From positions 1-46,773 of the forward strand of contig JAISJG010000002.1 of the NCBI GenBank assembly GCA_031261625.1: a DNA stretch of 46,773 nucleotides, read 5' to 3'. Position 1 is the first letter of the stretch. Every line of letters begins with the position of its first letter. Origin of the DNA: Candidatus Methanoplasma sp. (GTDB lineage: Archaea; Thermoplasmatota; Thermoplasmata; Methanomassiliicoccales; Methanomethylophilaceae). Under the pieces are notes generated by a model, which saw only the letters and a program-made list of their open reading frames with translations, ran no database searches and was not told the DNA's origin. Positions 24,709 through 31,711 of the stretch are shown piece by piece. Both the position numbers and the translations under genes were made by a program.

Positions 24709-25770
24709 TCAGAAATAATCGCCGAGGCCTATCTGTTCCATCCAGTATTTGAGATACGTAATCTTCTCGTACGTCACCCAAGTGCGGACGGTCATTCCGT
24801 TGATAAGAGGAACATTATTTCCTTTCGAATCCGTCATATGATCGGAATCGAATTCTATGACAATACGGAAGAAGACCGAACCGTTCTGGATGACTGCGTC
24901 ACTGGAGATGCTTTTGATCGTTCCTTCGGATGAACCGTACTCGGTCTGTGCGAGGCCGTCGACGGTGAAACGGCATTCCTGTCCGATGTCAAGTTTCGAT
25001 CTGTCCGCGGACGTGATATAGGCTTCGATGATCTTTCTGTTATCCTGGCCGCTTACGCTGCCTATCTGCGTTCCCGCTTGGATCACCATGCCGGATGTGA
25101 TCACACCATCGAAATGAAGTGTTCCCGAGCCCAGAGCTTTTATTTCATATCTTGAAAGTGCCGCGATGTATCTTGTGATCTCGCTTTCCGTAGCATCAAG
25201 AGTCGATGAAGAAGTGTTCTTGTCCTTTATGAGTACGGCCTGGGCCTGGAACTTCACGTTGTCCAGTCCTTCGGTGGATGATCCGTATACGCTCCGGTCG
25301 AGAATGTACTGCTGGAACATGACGTAGAATTCGGCCTGGTCTCCGGAATTGACGAACGGCTGTCTCGGAGACAGTGAAGAACCGATCTTCTCCAGGAACA
25401 GATCGATATTCTTTATGCGCTCGGAAAGAGTGTCCTTCTGCTTGCTTAGTTTGGACAGTTCGATATCTATGTCGGCGGTATCGAATTTCAGTATGATTGA
25501 ATCCGACGATACGGCTTCGCCTTCGGAAAAATATAATGCGGACACAGTCCCTGTTACTTCGGATACGACCGCGTGACGGTCCTCCGTGATGATAATGCCA
25601 TTGGTTTGGATATTCTCGGAATGGATCGCGGTAGCGCTCCAGAATATCACTCCGATCAGGATCACAATGACTATTGCGGTGAATATGTATGCGAACTTCG
25701 GAGGATTCCGCATGTACAGCAGACGGCTGTCGCTCAGCCGTTTGAGATCATATTCGCCGAATTTGCTCAA
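24709..25770 (-). CDS. HlyD-like membrane fusion/accessory protein of the C39 exporter
   Basis: 353 aa: short cytoplasmic N-terminus, one transmembrane helix (about residues 26-50), then biotinyl-lipoyl-like half-motifs (AVVSEVTGTVSALYFSEGEAV and later GSGTLHFDGVITSGMVIQAG), with a coiled-coil hairpin between (about 95-205) and a beta-barrel C-terminus. Such adaptors work with C39-peptidase ABC exporters to secrete bacteriocins. Start taken as TTG 25770, which overlaps the upstream stop (TTGA); the frame is open further 5' but that part is inside the other gene. Last gene of the export operon. Confidence 0.85.
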   Translation of the reverse strand: MSKFGEYDLKRLSDSRLLYMRNPPKFAYIFTAIVIVILIGVIFWSATAIHSENIQTNGIIITEDRHAVVSEVTGTVSALYFSEGEAVSSDSIILKFDTADIDIELSKLSKQKDTLSERIKNIDLFLEKIGSSLSPRQPFVNSGDQAEFYVMFQQYILDRSVYGSSTEGLDNVKFQAQAVLIKDKNTSSSTLDATESEITRYIAALSRYEIKALGSGTLHFDGVITSGMVIQAGTQIGSVSGQDNRKIIEAYITSADRSKLDIGQECRFTVDGLAQTEYGSSEGTIKSISSDAVIQNGSVFFRIVIEFDSDHMTDSKGNNVPLINGMTVRTWVTYEKITYLKYWMEQIGLGDYF

Positions 25771-26246
25771 GGGACCGTCTCCGCGAACACGTCTGCAATA
25801 AGTTCGTTCTCTGTCTGTTCTATGAAGACGGTGTATGTCTCGTTTTTCAGAGTTATTCCGTTTTCGAAAGCGTACACCTGAAGTTTGCCGTGAGCCATCT
25901 GGATTAAACGCGGATCCCCGCGGTATCTTGCGAGAAGGCAATTTTCTATTCTTACCAGTTCATCGAAAGCATACGGTGGATCTGTCTTTTCCGGAATTTC
26001 TCTCAATTGGGCCAATAACCTGCTTTTATTACTGAGGGTTCCGTGTTCCACATGTGATCTGGAATGTATTATCATCGGGCCGTACGGAGTGAGGTTCTTG
26101 GATTTTGTGTAGGAATCGAACATGACGAATACTTTCTGTATTTCTCCGCTGTCCTGAGAGGACAGATCCCTGGAGAGGACGTTCTTAAGCTTCAGCACCT
26201 TGTTTTCGACAATCTCTATCTGTTTACCCGTACTCAATTTCATCAT
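25767..26246 (-). CDS. GyrI-like small-molecule-binding protein in the export operon
   Basis: About 159 aa, soluble. The pattern TPYGPMIIHSR, a central RIENCLLARYRGDPRLIQMAHGKL and C-terminal LKNETYTVFIEQ... suggests the GyrI/SOUL-like effector-binding fold found in BmrR, Rob and GyrI, which binds hydrophobic drugs. This is a weak family call by eye. It overlaps the exporter gene by 23 bp. The exact start is open: ATG 26246 or 26243, or TTG 26237, which has a GAGG 9 nt upstream. Roles as a peptide chaperone, self-protection factor or ligand sensor are conceivable. Confidence 0.55.
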   Translation of the reverse strand: MMKLSTGKQIEIVENKVLKLKNVLSRDLSSQDSGEIQKVFVMFDSYTKSKNLTPYGPMIIHSRSHVEHGTLSNKSRLLAQLREIPEKTDPPYAFDELVRIENCLLARYRGDPRLIQMAHGKLQVYAFENGITLKNETYTVFIEQTENELIADVFAETVP

Positions 26247-28488
26247 CCTCGCTGTTCTTCTCTTCTTTTTCGGTATGTCTTTCCGACTTCGCGGCATCCG
26301 TTGCGGGATATCCGGGAACCGGGCCAACTTGACTGTTCCACATCTCCGCGTACGCTCCGGCTTTCGATAACAGTTCGTCGTGTGTTCCTGATTCGACTAT
26401 TTTTCCGTTGTCCATGACATAGATAGTATCGCATCTGCGTATGGTGCTGAGGCGGTGGGCGATTATCATTATGGTCGTGTCTTTCAGTTTGTTGAATATC
26501 GTATCGTAGACCAATTGTTCTGTAATGAAATCCATGTTGGATGTCGCTTCGTCCAGGATGATGAAACTCGGTTGTTTTATCAGAGCCCTTGCAAGCGCGA
26601 TGCGTTGTTTCTCTCCTCCGGAAAGTCCTCCGCCGTCCTCGTCAAGGAATGTGTTGTAACCTGCGGGAAGTTTTCTTACGAATTCATCACATCCTGCGCG
26701 TCTTCCTGCGAGATCCACATCGCTCGGAGTCGCATCGGGGTTTCCGATCACTATGTTATCGCTCACGGAACCGCTGAACAACTCCACGTTCTGGGGGACA
26801 CAGCCGATCTCCGTTCTCAGTGCGAATGCATCGATGTCTTTGATGTTGATGCCGTTCAGAAGCACGCTGCCTTCTTCCGGCGTGTAGAATTTGAGAAGTA
26901 TCTTCGACAGAGTAGTCTTACCGCTGCCGGACCTGCCGACGATCGCTACTTTGTTTCCTTGCGGTATTTTTATCGACACGTTCTTTAGAGTGAGCGGTCT
27001 CGAACCGTATCTGAATGAAATGTTCTCGATGTCGACATCCTGAATACCGTTCGATATGATCGAGACGTCCTTGCCTTTCTCGGTGTCTTCTTCCTCATCG
27101 ACATCGTATATCTCCGCTAAGCGCCTCAATGATATGTTCGCTTCCTGAATGCTCAGCTGTAATCCTACCAAACGGTTTATCGGGTCGATGAAGAATCCTG
27201 CCAACGACATGAATGCCACCAGCGTACCGAGCGTGGTCGAGCCGGATATGACCATGAATCCGCCGATCACAAGCAGTCCTATGTTCCCGAGTCCTCCGAC
27301 GAAAGAGGATGCCGATGTCTGAATGTTGGACAGCACGCCGCCTTCGAATGCTATCTTCAGTGCTTTGATGTATTCGGTCTCTATTTTCTCCATCACGCGC
27401 TCTTCCGAAGAATTTGTTTTTACGGTTTCGATCCCGTTGAGACTTTCAATAATCTGGGAGTTCAGTCTTGCGCCCTGCTCCATCGATCTCTTGTTGAGTT
27501 TTCTGTAAGGTCTTCTGAACAGGAATATAAGAACGGCGCTTACTATCGCCAATGCAACCACTATCGCGAACAGCCGGACGTTCATGGAATACAGAACGAC
27601 GCTGACGATCGAGATCATGGCGACGTCGATCATGACTGTAAGTGCGGTGTTGGTGAGAACGCTTTTCACCACTCCCGCATCCTGGAATCTTGTGACGATG
27701 TCCCCGGTCTTTCTGGATGCAAAGAAGTTCATCGGCAGACGGAACACATGGCCGAAGTATCCCAATACCAGCGGTATGTCTATTTTCTGGGATATGTACA
27801 GGACAACATGTTGCCTCAGAGCACCGAGTACCGTCTGTGTCAGTACTACCAGAACCAGGACAACAGCGAACATCGTAAGTTGTTTGTCAAGATTGTACGG
27901 GATTATCTCGTCAATGAGTATCCGGTTGAACATCGACATCACGACGCCGAATACCGTCAGTATCACGGATACGGCAATTGCCACAGCGAACATTTTCCAA
28001 TGCGGTTTGATCAGAGATATGAAACTTGAGAATACGTTCATGTTTCCGTCTTTGCTCAGAGTGAAATTATCATTCGGGAGCATCAGGATAAGGATCCCCT
28101 CGAAATCCTCGAAGAATTCAGATACCTTCTTTTTCTGTATCTTGCTTTCTGCGGGATCCATGTAAACAAGGGTTTCTTTTTTGCCGTTCACCTTGTAGAT
28201 GACAACGAAATGTGTAGTTCCGTCCTTCTTTACCAATCTGGCGATCGCGGGGGTTGTGAAACCAGTGAGGAAGGCATCCTTATCGACGCGGACCGCTTTT
28301 GCTTCGAATCCTAATTTGGGAAGGGCTTCGACGATTCCCTTTACCGTAGTGCCAGTAATATCTGTACCGAGAAGTTCGCGCAGTTTTACGATGGTGAGCT
28401 CATGTCCGTAATGCATACATATGCTTGCAACGCATGCGGCACCGCAATCCGACGAATCATGCTGTTCGATATGCGGATATCTCTTCAC
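26224..28488 (-). CDS. C39 peptidase-containing ABC exporter (PCAT)
   Basis: 754 aa from GTG 28488. Order: C39 cysteine protease (residues 1-130; oxyanion Gln9, catalytic Cys15 in DSSDCGAAC, His93 in TTHFVV, Asp111 in YMDPA), six-helix membrane domain (about 155-450), nucleotide-binding domain with Walker A GRSGSGKTT (near 519), signature LSGGEKQRIALARAL (near 622) and Walker B FIILDEATSNMD (near 644). It should cut leaders after a double-glycine-type site and export the core peptide. The ORF is open to 28566, but homology begins at KRYPHIEQ and a TATA element lies within that stretch, so I take the leaderless GTG. Confidence 0.93.
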   Translation of the reverse strand: MKRYPHIEQHDSSDCGAACVASICMHYGHELTIVKLRELLGTDITGTTVKGIVEALPKLGFEAKAVRVDKDAFLTGFTTPAIARLVKKDGTTHFVVIYKVNGKKETLVYMDPAESKIQKKKVSEFFEDFEGILILMLPNDNFTLSKDGNMNVFSSFISLIKPHWKMFAVAIAVSVILTVFGVVMSMFNRILIDEIIPYNLDKQLTMFAVVLVLVVLTQTVLGALRQHVVLYISQKIDIPLVLGYFGHVFRLPMNFFASRKTGDIVTRFQDAGVVKSVLTNTALTVMIDVAMISIVSVVLYSMNVRLFAIVVALAIVSAVLIFLFRRPYRKLNKRSMEQGARLNSQIIESLNGIETVKTNSSEERVMEKIETEYIKALKIAFEGGVLSNIQTSASSFVGGLGNIGLLVIGGFMVISGSTTLGTLVAFMSLAGFFIDPINRLVGLQLSIQEANISLRRLAEIYDVDEEEDTEKGKDVSIISNGIQDVDIENISFRYGSRPLTLKNVSIKIPQGNKVAIVGRSGSGKTTLSKILLKFYTPEEGSVLLNGINIKDIDAFALRTEIGCVPQNVELFSGSVSDNIVIGNPDATPSDVDLAGRRAGCDEFVRKLPAGYNTFLDEDGGGLSGGEKQRIALARALIKQPSFIILDEATSNMDFITEQLVYDTIFNKLKDTTIMIIAHRLSTIRRCDTIYVMDNGKIVESGTHDELLSKAGAYAEMWNSQVGPVPGYPATDAAKSERHTEKEEKNSEDDEIEYG

Positions 28489-28662
28489 GAACCTTGTATG
28501 TTCAGATATATATATATATGTCGGTATCGATATATACTCAACCTTAGGAATAGGGGGAGAGTACAAAAAATGTCATTTGCAAACGCATATGGAAATGAGA
28601 TCAGAATGCCTGCAAGGTATGTTGATCTGTCAGCAGAGGAAATGGAATACGAAGGTGGCTGG
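28301..28662. repeat. Repeat unit A (exporter 5' end, promoter, precursor leader)
   Basis: Intact master copy: the 5' part of the exporter on the minus strand, the divergent promoter and the first 31 codons of a precursor on the plus strand. The same block recurs at 29261-29610 and 30346-30616. Confidence 0.8.
28505..28523. promoter_or_regulatory. Divergent TATA region of exporter and first precursor
   Basis: A run of alternating AT (ATATATATATATATG) reads as a TATA box on both strands. Leftward it sits about 25 nt from GTG 28488 of the exporter; rightward it aligns with TTTATATG of the two other precursor promoters. A second AT element (GATATATAC) follows at 28529-28537. Confidence 0.5.
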
Positions 28663-28854
28663 AGCCTTAAGGGCCTTGTAGCTTCAGTAGTGTCCTGTGT
28701 TGTTACCGGAGTCATAGCAGCAGGAATTGTGGTCTTGGCAGTAGGTACTGGGGGCGTAGCTGTACCCGTATATATCGCAGCAGGCGGTTTGATCGGGGGA
28801 GGCCTAGGATCAGTTAGTTATGCAACGTATGAATTTGTTAATAATCTCCTTTGA
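28570..28854 (+). CDS. Bacteriocin-like precursor peptide 1
   Basis: 94 aa. Leader of about 30 residues (starts MSFANAYGNEIRMPARYVDL) ends LSAEEMEYEGG, a double-glycine type site near the LSxxELxxIxGG consensus. The core begins WSLKGLVASVV and is hydrophobic and glycine-rich, with one cysteine, GxxxG-type motifs (AAGGLIGGGLG) and an amphipathic end (YATYEFVNNLL). Transcribed divergently from the C39 exporter that should process it. A GGGGGAGAG ribosome site lies upstream. The identity as an antimicrobial is inferred from leader, core and context. Confidence 0.8.
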   Translation: MSFANAYGNEIRMPARYVDLSAEEMEYEGGWSLKGLVASVVSCVVTGVIAAGIVVLAVGTGGVAVPVYIAAGGLIGGGLGSVSYATYEFVNNLL

Positions 28855-28863
28855 GGGCTGTTG

Positions 28864-28983
28864 ATGGAAGAATTTCTTTTCTTTATTCTAGGATTAGTTA
28901 TGGGTGGAATCACTGCATTGGTTTCGGTTGCATCTATGATTATAATCACAAAAAGGACAGAGAAAAAAAAGTCAAAAGATTGA
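28864..28983 (+). CDS. 39-aa membrane peptide after precursor 1
   Basis: MEEFLFFILGLVMGG..., one transmembrane helix (about residues 4-28) and a strongly basic tail (TKRTEKKKSKD). It starts 9 nt after the precursor stop. Size and position are those of bacteriocin immunity proteins, and similar tiny membrane genes follow the two other precursors. No sequence match is claimed. Confidence 0.55.
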   Translation: MEEFLFFILGLVMGGITALVSVASMIIITKRTEKKKSKD

Positions 28984-29229
28984 TTAAATCATCGATTTTA
29001 TCATCTCCCGTTCAAATTAATCAGCCATTATATGTACAGTGGCCTAAACTATTTATCGGTGTAAAAATAGCGATCTAACTGAAATGTTGCAATCGGGAAA
29101 AAAACTCTTTCTGCAATATGCATCCCGCTAATGGTCGCTATTATTTAATCTCTCATTTTTTCAGCTATGAGGGCAATTGGTGGTTATTAAGGTGGGCTGG
29201 CCCATAAATTTACTTGCTAGATGGTTTGA

Positions 29230-29435
29230 AAAAGTGTTTTTATCAATGTGGGTTGTCTGTGCTTCGAATCCTAATTTGGGAAGGGCTTCGACGATACCTT
29301 TGACTGTAGTGCCAGCAATATTCGTACCCATAATTCGCACAGCTTCACTATCGTCAGTTCGCGACCGTAACGCATGCATATGCTTGCAACGCAATACGAC
29401 GAATCACGCTGTTCGATGTGCGGATATCTCTTCAC
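29230..29435 (-). pseudogene. Decayed C39 exporter 5' fragment (unit B)
   Basis: Reverse-strand remnant of the exporter 5' end. One frame reads VKRYPHIEQRDSSYCVASICMRYGREL (start GTG 29435); after a frameshift another reads GTTVKGIVEALPKLGFEAQ. A 12-nt deletion removes the DCGA segment with the catalytic cysteine, and homology stops near codon 72. It cannot make a protease. Confidence 0.85.
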
Positions 29436-29610
29436 ATTTATGTATATCAACACACATTTATATGTCAGTCATTGATATCTATTTAATCTTAGGAATAATG
29501 GGAAAGTACAGAAAATGTCATTTGCAAACGCATATGGAAATGAGATCAGAATGCCTGCGAGGTATGTTGATCTGTCGGCAGAGGAAATGGAATACGATGG
29601 GGGCGGGTGG
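29261..29610. repeat. Repeat unit B
   Basis: Second copy of the block containing exporter 5' fragment, promoter and precursor leader. It begins with the same GCTTCGAATCCTAATTTGGG as unit A and carries the 12-nt deletion also present in unit C. Confidence 0.8.
29457..29464 (+). promoter_or_regulatory. TATA box of precursor 2
   Basis: TTTATATG, 51 nt before the start codon; the predicted start near 29488 leaves a leader of about 27 nt. The same element, in the same sequence context, precedes precursor 3. Confidence 0.5.
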
Positions 29611-29790
29611 CTTTCTGGAATAGGTACAGCACTATCATCCATCGGTTCCGTAGTTGCAGGCATTGCCGGAGCAATAGCCGTTAGTGGTGGCGTGACCACT
29701 GTCGCCGCAGTACTCGTAGGAATAGGATCTGTAGGGTGGATAGCATTAGGCGCAATTGCAGTGGGCTGTGTGCTTATTGCACTCGACTGA
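29515..29790 (+). CDS. Bacteriocin-like precursor peptide 2
   Basis: 91 aa. The leader matches precursor 1 through LSAEEMEY, then DGGG before W. The core (WLSGIGTALSSIGSVVAGIAG onwards) is unrelated to core 1 except in style: about 60 residues, nearly uncharged, very rich in Gly/Ala/Val/Ile with many GxxxG spacings, one cysteine near the end. With cleavage before W the leader fits the LSxxELxxIxGG spacing exactly. Its own exporter copy is decayed, so it must depend on the intact exporter at 26224-28488. Confidence 0.8.
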   Translation: MSFANAYGNEIRMPARYVDLSAEEMEYDGGGWLSGIGTALSSIGSVVAGIAGAIAVSGGVTTVAAVLVGIGSVGWIALGAIAVGCVLIALD

Positions 29791-29797
29791 GGCTGTC

Positions 29798-29974
29798 ATG
29801 TCCAAAGTAGCCCTTTCATTATACGTTTTCCTTGTTGGCGCCTTAGGATTTATCATCGGATACGTCAATGGGTTCGGCATTGTCGTCGCATTGTACATAA
29901 TAATTGCGACATTTACGGGAATAGTGATTGGGGTCAGGTACTCAAAAAAACACGGCGTCTCCAAGACTTATTAA
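29798..29974 (+). CDS. 58-aa two-helix membrane protein after precursor 2
   Basis: MSKVALSLYVFLVGALGFII..., two transmembrane helices (about residues 4-22 and 26-46) and a basic tail (RYSKKHGVSKTY). It starts 7 nt after the precursor stop, so it is translated from the same message. Candidate dedicated immunity protein. Confidence 0.6.
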   Translation: MSKVALSLYVFLVGALGFIIGYVNGFGIVVALYIIIATFTGIVIGVRYSKKHGVSKTY

Positions 29975-30089
29975 ATTTTACGCACGATTGACTTCGTGCG
30001 GTTTTTTACTCCACAATAATATGCGCTGATTAACGCTTCTCTTGTCGTAATGTTCTTTCCAACGCGGAGCGTGACTTTTCTCTGTCCCG

Positions 30090-30296
30090 TCAACCATCTC
30101 CATAACAGGGGGCGCGGATCGCTTTTTTCACGATTCCGCAGAAAAGTACGCTCTTTATTTTCATTCTGTTTATTTTCGGCCTCAACTCCGTAAATAGGGA
30201 TGTAAGGAATCCAAGCTTGACGTCCAGATCCGTCAATTTCTTCGAGACCTCATAATCCATCATACCGTCATCGGTCTTTACTGCATACGATTTCAA
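30090..30296 (-). pseudogene. Open reading remnant of unknown origin
   Basis: Up to 68 codons read MKSYAVKTDDGMMDYEVSKK... from a TTG directly after an in-frame stop. The preceding frame continues the C39 remnant of unit C, so this may be the tail of another broken gene joined to it. Helical, charged, no recognised domain. 29975-30297 contains nothing else that I can support. Confidence 0.3.
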
Positions 30297-30440
30297 TTAT
30301 TCCGTGAGTACGTAGGCCACGGAAGATCTGCCAAGAAATTCGTGTAGCTTCACTATCGTCAGTTCGCGTCCGTAACGCATGCATATGCTTGCAACGCAAT
30401 ACGACGAATCACGCTGTTCAATGTGCGGAGATCTCTTCAC
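30297..30440 (-). pseudogene. Decayed C39 exporter 5' fragment (unit C)
   Basis: 47-codon remnant reading VKRSPHIEQRDSSYCVASICM... and ending LHEFLGRSSVAYVLTE-stop. It has the same 12-nt deletion over the catalytic cysteine as unit B, and joins unrelated sequence earlier than unit B does. The shared deletion shows that B and C descend from one already damaged copy. Confidence 0.8.
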
Positions 30441-30616
30441 ATTTATGTGTATCAACACACATTTATATGTTCAGTCATAGATATCTATTAAATCTTAGGA
30501 ATAAAGGGAAAGTACAAAAAATGTCATTTGCAAACGCATATGGAAATGAGATCAGAATGCCGGCAAAGTATGTTGATCTGTCAGCAAAGGAAATGGAATA
30601 TGATGGGCAGGGCTGG
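30346..30616. repeat. Repeat unit C
   Basis: Third copy of the block, shortened on the exporter side. From AGCTTCACTATCGTCAG onward it is close to unit B up to the leader end of precursor 3. Confidence 0.8.
30462..30469 (+). promoter_or_regulatory. TATA box of precursor 3
   Basis: TTTATATG, 52 nt before the start codon, in the same sequence setting as the promoter of precursor 2. Confidence 0.5.
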
Positions 30617-30781
30617 TTCGGTGCGATATCTGCTGTGATTATACCTGTAGCCGGAGCGCTAATCACAGGAGTTGCCGCGGTGACAATTGCAGCTGCGATA
30701 TCAAATCCAATTGGACTTGCCGCAGTGGGATCACTTGTTGTAATCGGTGCAGTAACTGGATACTGTGCACTTCCCATATGA
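30521..30781 (+). CDS. Bacteriocin-like precursor peptide 3
   Basis: 86 aa. The leader is the same except R15K and E23K, and ends EYDGQG before W: the double glycine has become Gln-Gly, so cleavage may be slower or shifted. The core (WFGAISAVIIPVAGALITG onwards) has no charged side chain at all, is rich in Ala/Val/Ile/Gly and has one cysteine near the C-terminus (GYCALPI). Same promoter arrangement as precursor 2. Function as an antimicrobial is inferred. Confidence 0.78.
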   Translation: MSFANAYGNEIRMPAKYVDLSAKEMEYDGQGWFGAISAVIIPVAGALITGVAAVTIAAAISNPIGLAAVGSLVVIGAVTGYCALPI

Positions 30782-30793
30782 AGAGGAAACCGG

Positions 30794-30970
30794 ATGACTT
30801 TAAAAAGAGCCCTAGAAATAGTAATATCAACATTGGCTATAATAGTGATCTTCTCGGTGATCGTCATATTTGGGCAATGGCCTGAAGCAATATCACTTCT
30901 GATGGTCTTGATATTAGGTTTTATCGGGGCTGTACTTTTTGGGCCAAAGTTAAAAAGTAAACAGTTTTAA
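30794..30970 (+). CDS. 58-aa two-helix membrane protein after precursor 3
   Basis: MTLKRALEIVISTLAIIVIF..., two transmembrane helices (about residues 8-27 and 32-50), short loop and basic tail (PKLKSKQF). It starts 12 nt after the precursor stop. Same length and layout as the protein after precursor 2 but different sequence, as expected for immunity proteins matched to different peptides. Confidence 0.6.
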   Translation: MTLKRALEIVISTLAIIVIFSVIVIFGQWPEAISLLMVLILGFIGAVLFGPKLKSKQF

Positions 30971-31050
30971 GTCTTGGGGCTAAATTCAAAAATAATTCAG
31001 CGAGGTGACGAATCCACGCTAGATACAAAGTCATCAGGATTACATAGTGA

Positions 31051-31058
31051 CTTATAAG
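31051..31058 (+). promoter_or_regulatory. TATA box of the small zinc-ribbon gene
   Basis: CTTATAAG, 41 nt before the start codon; a clear GGAGG ribosome site follows at 31080-31084. Confidence 0.5.
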
Positions 31059-31091
31059 ATGGTCCCGATGTAATATGTCGGAGGAAAAAAT

Positions 31092-31343
31092 ATGGATATA
31101 TGTCAAAGTTGTTCTATGCCTATACCGGGCACAGATAATCACGGGATCAATGTCGACGGCAGTTTCAATCAGTATTATTGCCGCCACTGTTACAACGACG
31201 GTAAGTTCACCAGCGACGGTACCATGAAGCATATGATCAAGATGACAGTCCCGCATATGCGGGGGATGTCAAAGGATGCTGCTTGTATTGAACTGACGGC
31301 GGTACTTCCGACTCTGAAGAGATGGAAGGAACAAACCGTTTAA
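31092..31343 (+). CDS. Putative zinc-ribbon domain protein
   Basis: 83 aa. Cys4-Cys7 (CQSCSMPI) and Cys30-Cys33 (YCRHCYNDGKF) form one zinc site; the C-terminus has GMSKDAACIELTAVLPTLKRWK. This fits the small 'putative zinc ribbon' family (zf-ribbon_2 type) seen widely in anaerobes, function unknown. Followed by a damaged paralogue. Confidence 0.8.
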   Translation: MDICQSCSMPIPGTDNHGINVDGSFNQYYCRHCYNDGKFTSDGTMKHMIKMTVPHMRGMSKDAACIELTAVLPTLKRWKEQTV

Positions 31344-31367
31344 AACAGGCGCAGTAACAGGGGTGAA

Positions 31368-31621
31368 ATGGGGATCCGTCAAAGCTGTTCAATGCCGCTT
31401 TCCGGCACTGAACACTGCAACGGCGGTCCCGACCCCGACACTGCCATTACTGCTTCAGAGACGGTTCATCCATAAACGAACTGACCATGGAACAGATGAT
31501 CGGAAGGTGCGTTCCTTCCACATTACACGAGATGTCCCAGACGGGCGCACGTACAAAGTCGGAAAAGCAGTTGCCCGCTCTGAAAAGATGGAGACATCAT
31601 TCAGTAAAGATACTCATCTGA
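31368..31621 (+). pseudogene. Frameshifted paralogue of the zinc-ribbon protein
   Basis: Starts MGIRQSCSMPLSGTEHCNGG after a GGGGTGA ribosome site, then the family sequence continues only in another frame (HCHYCFRDGSS...LTMEQMIG...LPALKRWRHHS, stop 31619-31621). One frameshift near 31436-31448 separates the two halves. Either a recent pseudogene or a sequencing error; all four zinc ligands would be present if the frame were restored. Confidence 0.75.
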
Positions 31622-31632
31622 ATGGCTTTTTA

Positions 31633-31657
31633 GTTGATAAATCAACATATTTATATA
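31633..31657 (+). promoter_or_regulatory. Operator-like palindrome and TATA box of the exporter-MarR operon
   Basis: GTTGATAAATCAAC (31633-31646) is a palindrome with 6-bp arms, the usual form of a MarR site, directly upstream of TTTATATA (31650-31657), where it would cover the TFB recognition element. The adjoining operon ends with a MarR gene, so self-repression of the exporter is likely (inference). Confidence 0.6.
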
Positions 31658-31684
31658 CATAAATCATCTTGAGGCGGGTTACAC

Positions 31685-31700
31685 ATCTGCGCAAGCAGAT
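31685..31700 (+). promoter_or_regulatory. GNRA-capped hairpin in the exporter leader
   Basis: ATCTGC-GCAA-GCAGAT, a perfect 6-bp stem with a GCAA tetraloop, just before the ribosome site (AGGATG) and ATG 31712. An outer inverted repeat AAATCATC (31661-31668)/GATGATTT (31703-31710) encloses it; whether its left arm is transcribed depends on the start site, predicted near 31680. Confidence 0.45.
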
Positions 31701-31711
31701 AGGATGATTTA

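Noticed and set aside
28489..28566. N-terminal extension of the C39 exporter up to 28566
   Set aside because: The extra residues cover the divergent TATA run, show no family similarity, and would place the start next to the precursor gene; a leaderless GTG at 28488 fits better.
29261..30616. Repeats as a CRISPR array or insertion sequence
   Set aside because: The units are long, contain coding and promoter sequence, are spaced about 1 kb apart, and have no transposase or short regular repeats.
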